NCBI GenBank assembly: GCA_035448545.1
Contig: DAOTJE010000010.1
Coordinates: 62,001 to 126,000, forward strand
Direction: 5' to 3'
Origin: Anaerobaca sp035448545
GTDB lineage: Bacteria > Planctomycetota > Phycisphaerae > Sedimentisphaerales > Anaerobacaceae
DNA length: 64,000 bases
Both the position numbers and the translations under genes were made by a program. Below, one piece after another: positions 25,462-33,960 of the stretch. How positions within the stretch are numbered: position 1 is the first letter of the stretch; every line of letters starts with the position of its first letter. The notes beneath the pieces are model-generated. The model was not told the origin of the DNA, did no database searches, and saw only the letters and a list, made by a program, of their open reading frames with translations.

Positions 25462-25743
25462 TCAGTTCCGCGAGTTGATGGCGTTATCCAGGGCCTCCCT
25501 CTTCAGTTGCACTAAGTCGTCCGCAACGGAAATTCCCTTGGATAGCTTGAAGTAGTATTCATTGTGTATCCTCTCCTGAAGCACCAGAGCGCTCAGGGCG
25601 CAATGGTGCATTATCATGTCCTTCGCCTCCTCATGATCGTATCCGTCCGCGAGCAATTTCCGGAAGAGAGCGTCGAACGTGAATCGGTCAAAGACCTCGT
25701 AATTGTCACGGATGTATTCCGGTGGGAATCCGTCGTCCATCAT
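25462..25743 (-). CDS. small acidic protein of unknown function
   Basis: The 93-residue protein (MMDDGFPPEYIRDNYE..) is acidic and probably all-helical. I do not recognise it. Its ATG overlaps the stop of the upstream 77-residue gene by four bases, and rdgB follows 10 bases after its stop. The Met/His-rich AKDMIMHHCALSALVLQERIH helix is its most distinctive part. It may be a leftover of the same locus as the upstream fragment. Confidence 0.55.
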   Translation of the reverse strand: MMDDGFPPEYIRDNYEVFDRFTFDALFRKLLADGYDHEEAKDMIMHHCALSALVLQERIHNEYYFKLSKGISVADDLVQLKREALDNAINSRN

Positions 25744-25973
25744 TGCTCCAGGTACTTGAAACTCAAGTTGAGGCGGCCCCTTTTTGTCTGTATGTCGAGA
25801 CCGAAAATGTTGCTGGCTTCAATTCCCAAGGGGGTGAGATAGAGCCTGTCGTAGGCCGGTCCAGTCCTCATCCGCTCGACCAATTCCAACTCAGCACAGA
25901 GGTCGCCCACCTCGGCCATGGACCGTGAGTCCCCCGTGATTATTCTGTGGTGTGTCTTCATACCCGCGATCAT
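25740..25973 (-). pseudogene. possible remnant of a restriction-modification gene
   Basis: The 77-residue frame starts (from its second Met) MKTHHRIITGDSRSM, which looks like the extreme N-terminus of N4/N6-type DNA methyltransferases, where GDSR.M is followed by a D/NPPY-type motif. That motif and the rest of the domain are absent. Instead the frame continues into AYDRLYLTPLGIEASNIFGLD and a short C-terminus that resembles the end of a restriction enzyme. A deletion joining two genes would explain it, but the similarity is from memory and short, so an intact small gene is also possible. Its stop overlaps the start of the next gene. Confidence 0.35.
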
Positions 25974-26184
25974 CCGACAAAGCCAGGAAAGGAACCCCCT
26001 CGTTTATACCCGCCCTTGCCGCGTATTTCAAGACCCGGTTCATGCGTTTGGCGGATGACGCTTTGCGGCGGGCAGAATTGCCTTTCCATGCCGACACGAG
26101 TACAATACCCAGCAGATAACGCTACCGTGGCAGAGTGTATCGTGCGGGATTGCTGGGACGGAACAAATGTGAGAACTGAGGGCC

Positions 26185-27522
26185 ATGAATCATCTCTACT
26201 GTATTGTAGCAGCCTGCATTCTCCTGGCCTGTGGCTTGGGGTGCAGGGATGGTGGCGGAAAGGGCAATTCGTTGCGGGCTGATTCCGTCGATCAGGTGAG
26301 TAGACTCTCAGAAGCCCCGGAATGCACCGAGGAAGACATCAACCGATTCGCGAACGGCGTAACGTCCTTGTACGGGGCTGCGTTCGACTTGGATGCGGAC
26401 GCGGTGAAACAGCTCGTGGCCTCCGGAGCGGACGTGAACAAAGGCACCGAGGATGGCCAGACACCCTTGCACGGCGCGACGGAGCGAGAATCCGAAGAGG
26501 TGCTCGAGATTGTCAAGATCCTCGTCTCGCACGGAGCCGATGTCAACGCTAAGGTCCTGGGCGACGGCACTTCGAATGCGTGGGCGGGGAAGACGCCTCT
26601 GCACAATGCGGCGAGTGTATTGCTCTTGGGGGACGATCTGGAGCCTCACGGCAACGTCGCTGTGGTGGAATACCTCCTGGCCCATGGTGCCGATGTGAAC
26701 GCCAGGGACGCGTTGGGATGCACGCCTCTGTCTGACAGTCTGTTCGCGGGCAATCTCGCTGTCACGAAGTTGCTGGTCGCCCATGGGGCTGATCTGGATA
26801 CTAGGGCCGGCGAAGACGGAGCCACCGTACTTCACGATGCCGCCTCCATTGGCGACCTGGAAGCGGTTAAGCTCTTCGTATCCCATGGCGCTGACATTAA
26901 CGCACGAGACTTCGACAGCGAAACGCCCCTGCATGAGGCCGCACTGAGAAGGGATCGCGAGACCGTGGATTACCTCGTAAGCCAGGGCGCCGATCTCCAC
27001 GCTCGGTCGAAGCGAGGTGAGACGCCCCAGGATTTCCTCGACGAACCGAACAACGTCGAACCGATTCTCCTCGCAGGTGGCGATACGTATCCAATCACTT
27101 TGATCCGGATGGATGGATTAGATATACGCCTGATGCTGAAGTCAGCCAGTATTGACTACGATACCCTCTGGTTTCCCTCGAAGACAGACATCGACGGTCT
27201 CGATCGATCGCTGCGGAGATGGCTCGAAGAAGAGACACCTGATGGAGAATGCAGATACGTCGATCGCGACTACATCCTGAGCCACTTCGACCAATACCAT
27301 CGAGAATATGCCGGATTCGTCAAGGACGGCACCCGGTACATTTTCGGCTCCATGGTCCAGGTGTCGACAGACCGTCCTGTGCAAGGGCCTCTGCGAAGTG
27401 CGTTCGTGAGCGTGTTGGGCAGAGGCTGTGTGCAAGCCCGCGCCATCTTTGCAGCGCAATCAAAAACTGTGGTCGCGTTTCGCTGCGGATGGCATGTGAC
27501 CCCTGAGACAACAGCACCATAA
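26185..27522 (+). CDS. ankyrin-repeat lipoprotein
   Basis: The 445-residue protein has a signal sequence with a lipobox (ACGLGC, Cys20; Cys16 is an alternative) and about six ankyrin repeats between residues 60 and 290 (pattern TPLH.A....VK.LVSHGADVNA). The C-terminal 150 residues form an alpha/beta domain that I do not recognise (around DYDTLWFPSKTDIDGLDRSL). Ankyrin repeats mediate protein binding; here that would be on the periplasmic face of a membrane. The start has GAGGG directly upstream. It is convergent with the lyase gene, 32 bases apart. Confidence 0.85.
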   Translation: MNHLYCIVAACILLACGLGCRDGGGKGNSLRADSVDQVSRLSEAPECTEEDINRFANGVTSLYGAAFDLDADAVKQLVASGADVNKGTEDGQTPLHGATERESEEVLEIVKILVSHGADVNAKVLGDGTSNAWAGKTPLHNAASVLLLGDDLEPHGNVAVVEYLLAHGADVNARDALGCTPLSDSLFAGNLAVTKLLVAHGADLDTRAGEDGATVLHDAASIGDLEAVKLFVSHGADINARDFDSETPLHEAALRRDRETVDYLVSQGADLHARSKRGETPQDFLDEPNNVEPILLAGGDTYPITLIRMDGLDIRLMLKSASIDYDTLWFPSKTDIDGLDRSLRRWLEEETPDGECRYVDRDYILSHFDQYHREYAGFVKDGTRYIFGSMVQVSTDRPVQGPLRSAFVSVLGRGCVQARAIFAAQSKTVVAFRCGWHVTPETTAP

Positions 27523-27554
27523 CGAGAAGAGACCGAGTCGACCAGAGACAGTCT

Positions 27555-29873
27555 CTATTCAGAATAAAGGTGCACGATGGTCTCCATGGTGCCGGAGAGG
27601 GCGGGTTTGTGGATGGCGATGCGGGTGTGTTCAGCGCCTTGGGCCAGGGGCAGGCGGTCGATGCAGACGGTGCAGTCCGGCGGGACCGAGATCGTTGCGA
27701 GGCCTTTGTCGCCTCGGATCGTGACGGCGCCGTCGGTCTGCTCGACGGGCAGGCTCGTCTGCCAGTAGAATTCGACGGCGTTGCCCTTGGCCAGCTCGTA
27801 TTCGTCGCGGATCGTCAACACGTCGGGCGACGGTGAATCCCAGGTGCGGACCCATTTGGTATAGTAGCCGTCCCAGCCGGGCGTCGCATCGATCCGGGCG
27901 CCGAATGTCCGTTCGTCGCCTCTGCCGGTTGGCTTGACGTCGAATGGCAGCGGATTCAACGGGGCTGCACGCGCGGCCATGCCCACGGGCACGAGCATGT
28001 TGTGACGCTGGCAGTGCTTGTACACCGCGTGGATCGGATCGTCGTAATCGCAGATGCCGAGATCCGCCGCGAAGGCCTGGCCGGCGAATTCGAGCACGAA
28101 ACTGCCCTTGTCCTCGTGCGCGTGGCCCGCATTGGCCTTATTGCCCATGATGAAGACCTTGACCAATTCGCCGCCGAGCGCCCGCGTCGAAGCGATGTAG
28201 CCGATCTCGGGTAACTCGATGTACGCCGGCAGAGGCGGCGCTGCATCCAAGATCGGCTCACCTCGCGCGGCCCGCTGTTTGTTGTAAAGCGTGGTCCAGT
28301 AGCTGTTCGGGACCAGTTCGGTCAGGATGCGCAGCGTATCGTTGCGGAAGCCCGCGCCCGAATCGCAGACCGCGATCACATCGTCGCTCGTTGTGGAAGC
28401 GACGACGGCGGCATAGTTGGCGGTCCGCCTGACGATCGCGGGGACAAGCTCCGCGAGGTCGCGGCCACGGGCTCGCGCATAGTGCTTCATCGCATTGTAG
28501 TTCTCCCGGATCGTGGGATTCAGATAGCTGGGGCCTTCGAGCGACCCGCCGTCCAGCTCGATGACATTTTCGAGGTTGTCGATCGCATCAGCAAGAGCCA
28601 GGTCGGTGTAGGGTTTGACCCGGGGCCACTCGCGCTCCAGCACGAGGTACGCGTACATCCGGCCCGTGTTGAAATACGCGAGCTGGTTGCAGTGGAAGAT
28701 GTACTCATGTCGCCAGGCGACGTAATTGATCGGGCCGATTCCTTCCTCGGCCAGTCGCCGCATCAGATAGGTCCGCCCGGCGTCGGTGAATACCTCGCCC
28801 GCCAGGTCCAGGATCATGGCGATGTCTTCAGCGGTGTACGAGCGGCGAAACGCCCGGTCTTCCCAGGCGCTGCCGGGCAGGACGGACATGAAGCCCGTGT
28901 CCCAGTGCTCGCTCATCGCCAGCGACAACGCATAGCGGGCGGCCATTCGCAGCGTTTCGGTGTCGCGCAGAACGAGCCCGGCGACGGCGAGTTCCGGATT
29001 GCCGGACAGACGAGGCCGAAACTCGTCGCGTATGCGACTGTGGGCGCCGGTCCTCCCGCCGCTACTGACGAACTCGCTGATCCCCTTCTCCGGCTGGTAC
29101 TCTCGCGCGGCCGCTGCGCGTCGCGCGAATTCCGACTCGCCGCCTTCTGCCACCGCCCGCTCGTGTTTGGCACGCAACTCCCCCAGCTCCTCCGAGGTCA
29201 GGAAGATGCCGTAACGAGGCTCGAAGCTCAGGGTCGCATCCGGCGTCTTCAGGTAGGCGTCCCATTGCAGGCCGGAGTAGTCCCACTGGTCGAAGTACCG
29301 CGCGAGCCGCCCGGTGTCTTGAAGTCCGATCCAGGAAAGCCAGCCTGCGGCGCCGCCCTCGGCCCCCGCTTCAAGCTCCAGCGTGATCGTCTCGATGCAG
29401 CGGGCGCCTTGCAGGTCCAAAGCGTACTCCGCACGGTTCTCGGTGGCCGGCGCGGAGACGAACGTGCGCGGGCCCTGGTCCGTTGCCACAGCCACGCGGG
29501 TGACGCACCCTTTCGGCGGCGACAGACGAACGAGCAGCCGATCGTACGCCGAGCAATCGACGTGGAAGTCCCGGCTCATGCGCAACGCCGGACCGGCCGC
29601 GGGCCTCGACGCCCACTCGAAATCAACCGCGCTCCAGTTCTGGCGGATCCGCAGGCCGTGATCGGCCCCGGAGTCGATCTGCCACTTCGGCAAGCCGCTC
29701 AGCTCCGGAATCCAAAACGGCTCGACGATCGCCTCGGCCATATTGATCGGAACGGGCTTGCGCAGCACAGGGGTCTGCCCACCCCACGCAGCGGCAGACA
29801 AAACGATGCAGAAGCACAGTGGCAAAGAGCGGCAAAAAGGCACTGACATGCGCAGCGCGATCAACACCTTCAT
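27555..29873 (-). CDS. heparinase II/III-like polysaccharide lyase, exported
   Basis: The 772-residue protein has a signal peptide (LPLCFCIVLSAAAWGG, about residues 17-32), a carbohydrate-binding-like N-terminal part, a helical toroid (about 230-500; WDTGFMSVLPGSAW, HEYIFHCNQLAYFN) and a C-terminal beta-sandwich with AGHAHEDKGSFVLEFAGQ (around residue 600), typical of heparinase II/III family lyases. These cleave uronic-acid polysaccharides by beta-elimination. His and Tyr residues in these blocks are likely catalytic. The start at 29873 has GGAGG six bases upstream. With the sulfatase it points to use of sulfated uronate glycans, though the two genes are 22 kb apart. Confidence 0.82.
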   Translation of the reverse strand: MKVLIALRMSVPFCRSLPLCFCIVLSAAAWGGQTPVLRKPVPINMAEAIVEPFWIPELSGLPKWQIDSGADHGLRIRQNWSAVDFEWASRPAAGPALRMSRDFHVDCSAYDRLLVRLSPPKGCVTRVAVATDQGPRTFVSAPATENRAEYALDLQGARCIETITLELEAGAEGGAAGWLSWIGLQDTGRLARYFDQWDYSGLQWDAYLKTPDATLSFEPRYGIFLTSEELGELRAKHERAVAEGGESEFARRAAAAREYQPEKGISEFVSSGGRTGAHSRIRDEFRPRLSGNPELAVAGLVLRDTETLRMAARYALSLAMSEHWDTGFMSVLPGSAWEDRAFRRSYTAEDIAMILDLAGEVFTDAGRTYLMRRLAEEGIGPINYVAWRHEYIFHCNQLAYFNTGRMYAYLVLEREWPRVKPYTDLALADAIDNLENVIELDGGSLEGPSYLNPTIRENYNAMKHYARARGRDLAELVPAIVRRTANYAAVVASTTSDDVIAVCDSGAGFRNDTLRILTELVPNSYWTTLYNKQRAARGEPILDAAPPLPAYIELPEIGYIASTRALGGELVKVFIMGNKANAGHAHEDKGSFVLEFAGQAFAADLGICDYDDPIHAVYKHCQRHNMLVPVGMAARAAPLNPLPFDVKPTGRGDERTFGARIDATPGWDGYYTKWVRTWDSPSPDVLTIRDEYELAKGNAVEFYWQTSLPVEQTDGAVTIRGDKGLATISVPPDCTVCIDRLPLAQGAEHTRIAIHKPALSGTMETIVHLYSE

Positions 29874-29971
29874 TCGATACCTCCAGAAACCTGACTCCGG
29901 GATACCACGACCCACTTATACGCACACGCCGCTCGCCTTTCAAGTACAGTGACCCCTCCTGTATGGGCGCA

Positions 29972-30002
29972 CAAGAAAGGCCGGGCGTGTGACAGCCCGG
30001 CC
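29972..30002 (-). terminator. rho-independent terminator of the sigma factor operon
   Basis: On the minus strand an eight-base-pair stem GGCCGGGC/GCCCGGCC (30002-29995 with 29986-29979) has an eight-base loop and is followed by TTTCTTGT. It begins 24 bases after the stop of the LolA-like gene. Confidence 0.75.
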
Positions 30003-30025
30003 CGGATTTGCATGCTGTGGCAGGT

Positions 30026-31786
30026 CTACTGGCGTTTCTGGATCACGAGGGTGCAGCGACCGAAGTTGGTCGTGGGTTTCTCCACGACCGCTGAGGTGAA
30101 GGGTTTAGCCCACGCATTGGCAGGCGGGATAGTCAGCTCGAACCCGCTGTTCGGATCGACACCGACGTTTACCTTGTAGGAGACGACGGGGATCAGGCTC
30201 TGTAAGTCCACCCAGTACTTGCCCTGCTCGTAACTGAACGCGTCGAGCGGCAGATGCCATTGGCAGATGAGCATCGTCCGGCCGAGTGACAGTTCCTCGG
30301 GAGACAGCTCGACAGTGTACGTGCCTTCGCCGGAATGGTGGAAGGCCAGTGTGGCAGCGTTTTGAGCGGGCAAGGCAGGTTCACTGAGCAGGACCGACTC
30401 CGGCGTAACATCGGCGTGGGGCAGCCGGATCGGCAGGACAGACGCACCGCTGGGACCTCTCAGGAGCGTCAGTTGGGCTTCGACTCTGACGCTCGCATCG
30501 GGCAGAATGTAATAGAACATCTCCTGACTCCCGACGAATCCGGGCCTGGACCACGATTGATAGCCCGCGCCGGGATCGATGTCTTCGACCGATGGCAGTG
30601 GCTCGGGCAGGTCCTCCAGGGCGACGTCTTCGACATGGAGATCGCCGTAGATGACGCGGTAGGTCGCGGAGTCTTTCGGCCGATACCAGAAGATAGGCGT
30701 CTGGGCCTCGCCCAGCATTACCCCTTGGCCCTGATAGGTCCACTCGCCTTCGCCCTGGAAAAACCGCGTGAACAGCAGGTAGTTCTGGATGGTCTGGCCC
30801 AAGGCCGTCTGCTCTTCGGTGCTGAGGTCCATGGCTTCGATCTGTTTGGCCACGTTAGGGGCCTGCTTGAGGTAGTCCTCTACAGCCACGCCGTCGGGGA
30901 ACTGGCCGCCGTTGAATCTCTCGGCCAGCAGCCGCAGACCCTCGATGAACGCTTCTTCCGTGCCCGCCTGTAGATCGAGCGTCGTCTCCTGCTGGACCGT
31001 GTAGCCCTCGGGCACGTCCATGCTGAACAGCGATTCGTCGATCTCCACGTCGAACTGCATGTTCCTGCAGATCGTCCGCATCTGCCCCTCGTTCTGCTCG
31101 ATGCGCACGGGCAGGCCGGTTTCGGCGTCGGCCCAGATCGTGATCTCGGCGCGCGGGTGCTTGGCGAGGAAACCGACGACTTCAAGGCCGTCCACCTGCT
31201 GAGGGCCGAGGTTCTCGACGACAAAGTCAGGAGTCTCCTGCAACATCACAATGACATTCTTGAGATTCTCCATGTAGTTCGGTATGGGCGGCAGGCCCTC
31301 CAAGCTGATGTACTGGGCCTCCTTCTTCGTCTCGGAGAACGTCAGAATTCGGCCTGCCTCCAGGTCGATGATCGCCACGTCATTGCCCATCCCGGAGACT
31401 GTCCTTCGGATGCGCGAGCCCCTAACCATGTCGTGGATGACAGGCGCATTGCTGTCCTCGTGGCCGATGATGATGTCGAATTCGGCGGTGCTGGCTCTGA
31501 GGATGGGCTGGATGACCTGGGCAAAGGTCAGCGTCGAGCCAACGGGGTTGCCGATGAAGTGAAACGCAATCAATGCCGCGATCACGATCCCTGCGGCGGC
31601 GGCTATCTTTGTCGTTCCGCTGGTCATGATGATTCTCCATAGCGCCGGCTCAGGATGCGCTGTCGCACGCCGGCGGCGTTCTTCCAGCTCATCGAGGGCG
31701 CCGCGCAGCATTCGCTCGTCCGCCCCCGAGCCGGTGGTGATTCTCGATTCCTGAATCAGTCGTCTTATCTCATCTGCCGGTTTCAT
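30026..31786 (-). CDS. membrane-anchored LolA-like protein, possible anti-sigma factor
   Basis: The 586-residue protein has a cytoplasmic N-terminus of about 55 residues, one membrane helix (KIAAAAGIVIAALIAFHFIG, about 60-79), then a LolA/outer-membrane-lipoprotein-carrier-like beta domain (about 85-260; ..VRIEQNEGQMR..FDVEIDESLFSMDVPEGY) and a beta-rich C-terminal part. Its ATG overlaps the sigma factor stop by four bases, the usual arrangement for an anti-sigma factor. No zinc (HxxxCxxC) motif is visible, so the anti-sigma role is an inference from coupling and topology. Confidence 0.7.
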   Translation of the reverse strand: MKPADEIRRLIQESRITTGSGADERMLRGALDELEERRRRATAHPEPALWRIIMTSGTTKIAAAAGIVIAALIAFHFIGNPVGSTLTFAQVIQPILRASTAEFDIIIGHEDSNAPVIHDMVRGSRIRRTVSGMGNDVAIIDLEAGRILTFSETKKEAQYISLEGLPPIPNYMENLKNVIVMLQETPDFVVENLGPQQVDGLEVVGFLAKHPRAEITIWADAETGLPVRIEQNEGQMRTICRNMQFDVEIDESLFSMDVPEGYTVQQETTLDLQAGTEEAFIEGLRLLAERFNGGQFPDGVAVEDYLKQAPNVAKQIEAMDLSTEEQTALGQTIQNYLLFTRFFQGEGEWTYQGQGVMLGEAQTPIFWYRPKDSATYRVIYGDLHVEDVALEDLPEPLPSVEDIDPGAGYQSWSRPGFVGSQEMFYYILPDASVRVEAQLTLLRGPSGASVLPIRLPHADVTPESVLLSEPALPAQNAATLAFHHSGEGTYTVELSPEELSLGRTMLICQWHLPLDAFSYEQGKYWVDLQSLIPVVSYKVNVGVDPNSGFELTIPPANAWAKPFTSAVVEKPTTNFGRCTLVIQKRQ

Positions 31787-32325
31787 CGGGTGGCCTCACC
31801 GTTGAGGAGTAACCGCAGTTTGTCGATTCCATATCGGTAGCGGCTCTTGACCGTGTTGGGCGAGATCTGCCGGGCCCGGGCGATGGCGCCGAAGGTCATC
31901 GAGCCGTGCAGGTGCATCAGGACCGCCTCACGCTGTTCGAACGGCAGTTCGGCCATCGCGCTACTGAGCCGTCCGAGTTGCTCATTACACGAGACCGCCT
32001 CGGCAGGGCTGTCTGCCCAAGCAGGCTTCCCTTCCTCGGCGTCCGTCCCTATGCACCCGCGTCGCCGCTCGGATTTGTTCCAATTGCGGGCATGGTTGGC
32101 CACACAGGTCAACAGGAAGCCCTTGAGACTGCCGGTCAGCCGGAAGTCGTCCAGGCCGCGCACGAACGACACGAACACATCATGCACCACGTCCTCGCAT
32201 GCGCTGCGGTCGTTCAGCAAGGCCATCGCCAGGACAAGCAAGTCCGCCTTGTATTTCTGGTATACGCGTGCAAGAGCCTGCTGACTTCCGCGTTTACATC
32301 GATAAACAAGCAGCTTGTCTTCCAT
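31783..32325 (-). CDS. ECF-type RNA polymerase sigma factor
   Basis: The 180-residue protein has region 2 (YQKYKADLLVLAMALL..CEDVVHDVFVSF, about residues 18-55) and region 4 with a helix-turn-helix (LPFEQREAVLMHLHGSMTFGAIA, then SPNTVKSRYRYGIDKLR, about 125-175), and no region 1 or 3, so it is an extracytoplasmic-function sigma factor. The start at 32325 gives MEDKLLVYRC; the in-frame extension upstream is not homologous. It is coupled by a four-base overlap to the membrane-anchored gene downstream, which may control it. Confidence 0.88.
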   Translation of the reverse strand: MEDKLLVYRCKRGSQQALARVYQKYKADLLVLAMALLNDRSACEDVVHDVFVSFVRGLDDFRLTGSLKGFLLTCVANHARNWNKSERRRGCIGTDAEEGKPAWADSPAEAVSCNEQLGRLSSAMAELPFEQREAVLMHLHGSMTFGAIARARQISPNTVKSRYRYGIDKLRLLLNGEATR

Positions 32326-32448
32326 AGGACCGGCCCGGTGCGTACGCTTGCCAACGTCTTTCCGCAATATAACAACCGCCGAAGTCATTCGGGTTTGCCG
32401 GGTGAAGGATTTTTCTCGCGGCCCGCGCGGGGGCGGCGCGGGCGCATG

Positions 32449-32474
32449 GAAAAGGCCGGGTGGAAGGCCCGGCC
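32449..32474 (-). terminator. likely terminator of the SagB/DJ-1-like gene
   Basis: On the minus strand GGCCGGG (32474-32468) pairs with CCCGGCC (32460-32454) around a seven-base loop and is followed by TTTT. It lies about 115 bases after the stop of the gene at 32590. Confidence 0.55.
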
Positions 32475-32563
32475 TGAGGAAAGTCGGATTCTTGCAGACG
32501 GGCGAGGGGAGCCTGGCCCCGTTTGTGGTGTGCCCGTGCGGGCATACCTTCGATGGAACAGGT

Positions 32564-32589
32564 AACGCCTTACGGCGTCACTACAAACG
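32564..32589 (+). repeat. interspersed repeat (CGTCACTACAAACG type)
   Basis: AACGCCTTACGGCGTCACTA begins this copy, which ends with CAAACG directly against the stop codon of the minus-strand gene at 32590. It matches the copies at 17611-17664. Confidence 0.55.
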
Positions 32590-33960
32590 TCAGTTGCCGG
32601 CCAGGGCCTCGACGATGGTGCTGGCAAAGAGCGGCACGACGAGCGGGCCGGTCGAAGTGATGATGCGGCCATCCCTCTCGACCGCCGCTCCGGTGAAGAC
32701 CGCTCCGGCGGCAACGAGCTGGTTCCGCTCGGCCGGCAGGCACGTCGCGCGAATGCCCCGGAGCACTCCCGCGTGGGCCAGGATCACCGGGGCCGTGCTG
32801 CTGGCCGCGACCACCTTCTGCTGGGCCACCGCCCGACGCGCCAGGCCGACGGCCAGCGGGTTGTTGTAGTACTCCATCGTCCCGATCCCTCCGATGAAGA
32901 CGAAGGCATCGAAATCCTCGACCTTAACCTGGTTCAGCGGCAAGTCGGCCTGTGCGACGCTGCCGAACGCACCGACGATTCGGCTGGCTCGCGTGCTGGC
33001 GATGACCGTCTGCACGTTCGCCAGCGCGAGGGTGCGGGCCGTTTCGGAAAGCTCCTGGTCCTGGAACCCGTTGGGCGGCGCGATGAGCACGGCTCGTGCG
33101 TAGCCCTGTCCCGCGGCGGCTTGCGACGCGCTGGTGGCGGCCTGCGCCGCCCGCGAGGCCGGATAGCCTATCAGGGCAACGTATATCGGGTCGGCTGCCC
33201 GCGAGAGTCGCAACGTTCGCTTGATGGCAGAGCTATCCACGTTACTCGAAGCGATATACGTCAGGTCGAGACTGACCGCCTGGAGCTGGACGCTCTGCGA
33301 CATCTGTCCGGCCAGCAACGCCATGACGCTCCTGGCGTTCTGCCCGTAGATCGGGGAGAAGTCACGTACGGAGCCTGTGATGATGATCTGGCAACTGCCC
33401 GTGGCGGTCGCAGGAATGGAGACGTTCGGTTGCCGGCTGAAAACGGCGGCCGCGATGGCCGCGCGCACGTCGTTGTCAGAGATCTGCTGCAAGGTATGCC
33501 CGATCGGCTCGTAGAGGTACGTCCCTTCGGGCAGTGCAAAGTAGACCTTCAACGGGCTCAGACTGCCGGGCGTGGCCGTTGTACCATCGGTTCGAGGAGC
33601 CGTCACACCTTGAGCCGCCCAGGCAAGCTGGCTGATCTGTTCCAGCGTCAGTTTCTGGTCGGAAGGGAACTCCAGGTTCTGTGAGAGGGTCAGGGCCCTC
33701 TCGACACTGACGGCACTCGACGCGGCGGGAGCGGGCAATTGAATGTTTGTGAGCCGGGCGCCGCGGGGCGAGCGGGTCCCTCTGTTCGCCGTAGCGTCGT
33801 AAGGCGCTATGGCACGCGAGGATGCTCCTTCGCCGGCCGCCGAGTATGCCCCTTCGGCAAGCTCCGGGCAGGCTCGCATGGGCACACTGCAAACCAGAAC
33901 CACGAGCACCCACCGCAATCCACGCCGGCAGCAGGTCATGGAAGAAGTCTGACGCATCAT
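32590..33960 (-). CDS. secreted fusion of SagB-like nitroreductase and DJ-1/PfpI-like domain
   Basis: The 456-residue protein starts at ATG 33960 (GGAGG nine bases upstream) with a signal peptide (WVLVVLVCSVPMRA, about 17-30). Residues about 105-265 read like a SagB-type nitroreductase (LTLEQISQLAWAAQGVT, SPLKVYFA, TYLYEPIGHTLQQI, IYGQNARSVMALLAGQMSQSVQLQA), although some flavin-contact residues are unclear. Residues about 288-455 are a DJ-1/PfpI-like domain, but the nucleophile elbow AICHGP of the family reads ASSTAP (residues 386-391 area), so the catalytic Cys is missing. Residues about 29-62 are encoded by two genome repeats. I know no described protein with this combination. Confidence 0.65.
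   Translation of the reverse strand: MMRQTSSMTCCRRGLRWVLVVLVCSVPMRACPELAEGAYSAAGEGASSRAIAPYDATANRGTRSPRGARLTNIQLPAPAASSAVSVERALTLSQNLEFPSDQKLTLEQISQLAWAAQGVTAPRTDGTTATPGSLSPLKVYFALPEGTYLYEPIGHTLQQISDNDVRAAIAAAVFSRQPNVSIPATATGSCQIIITGSVRDFSPIYGQNARSVMALLAGQMSQSVQLQAVSLDLTYIASSNVDSSAIKRTLRLSRAADPIYVALIGYPASRAAQAATSASQAAAGQGYARAVLIAPPNGFQDQELSETARTLALANVQTVIASTRASRIVGAFGSVAQADLPLNQVKVEDFDAFVFIGGIGTMEYYNNPLAVGLARRAVAQQKVVAASSTAPVILAHAGVLRGIRATCLPAERNQLVAAGAVFTGAAVERDGRIITSTGPLVVPLFASTIVEALAGN
33787..33875 (-). repeat. two dispersed repeats embedded in a coding region
   Basis: On the minus strand the segment near 33875-33848 (GCCTGCCCGGAGCTTGCCGA and following GGGG) encodes the CPELAEG peptide that marks a widespread bacterial dispersed repeat. 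About 40 bases further on, 33812-33787 (ATAGCGCCTTACGACGCTAC and following GGCG) matches the start of the 17.6-kb repeat. Both keep the reading frame. Confidence 0.6.

Noticed and set aside
25891..26097. 68-codon minus-strand frame upstream of the restriction-modification scar
   Set aside because: Overlaps the scar frame and has no recognisable sequence; too short to support.
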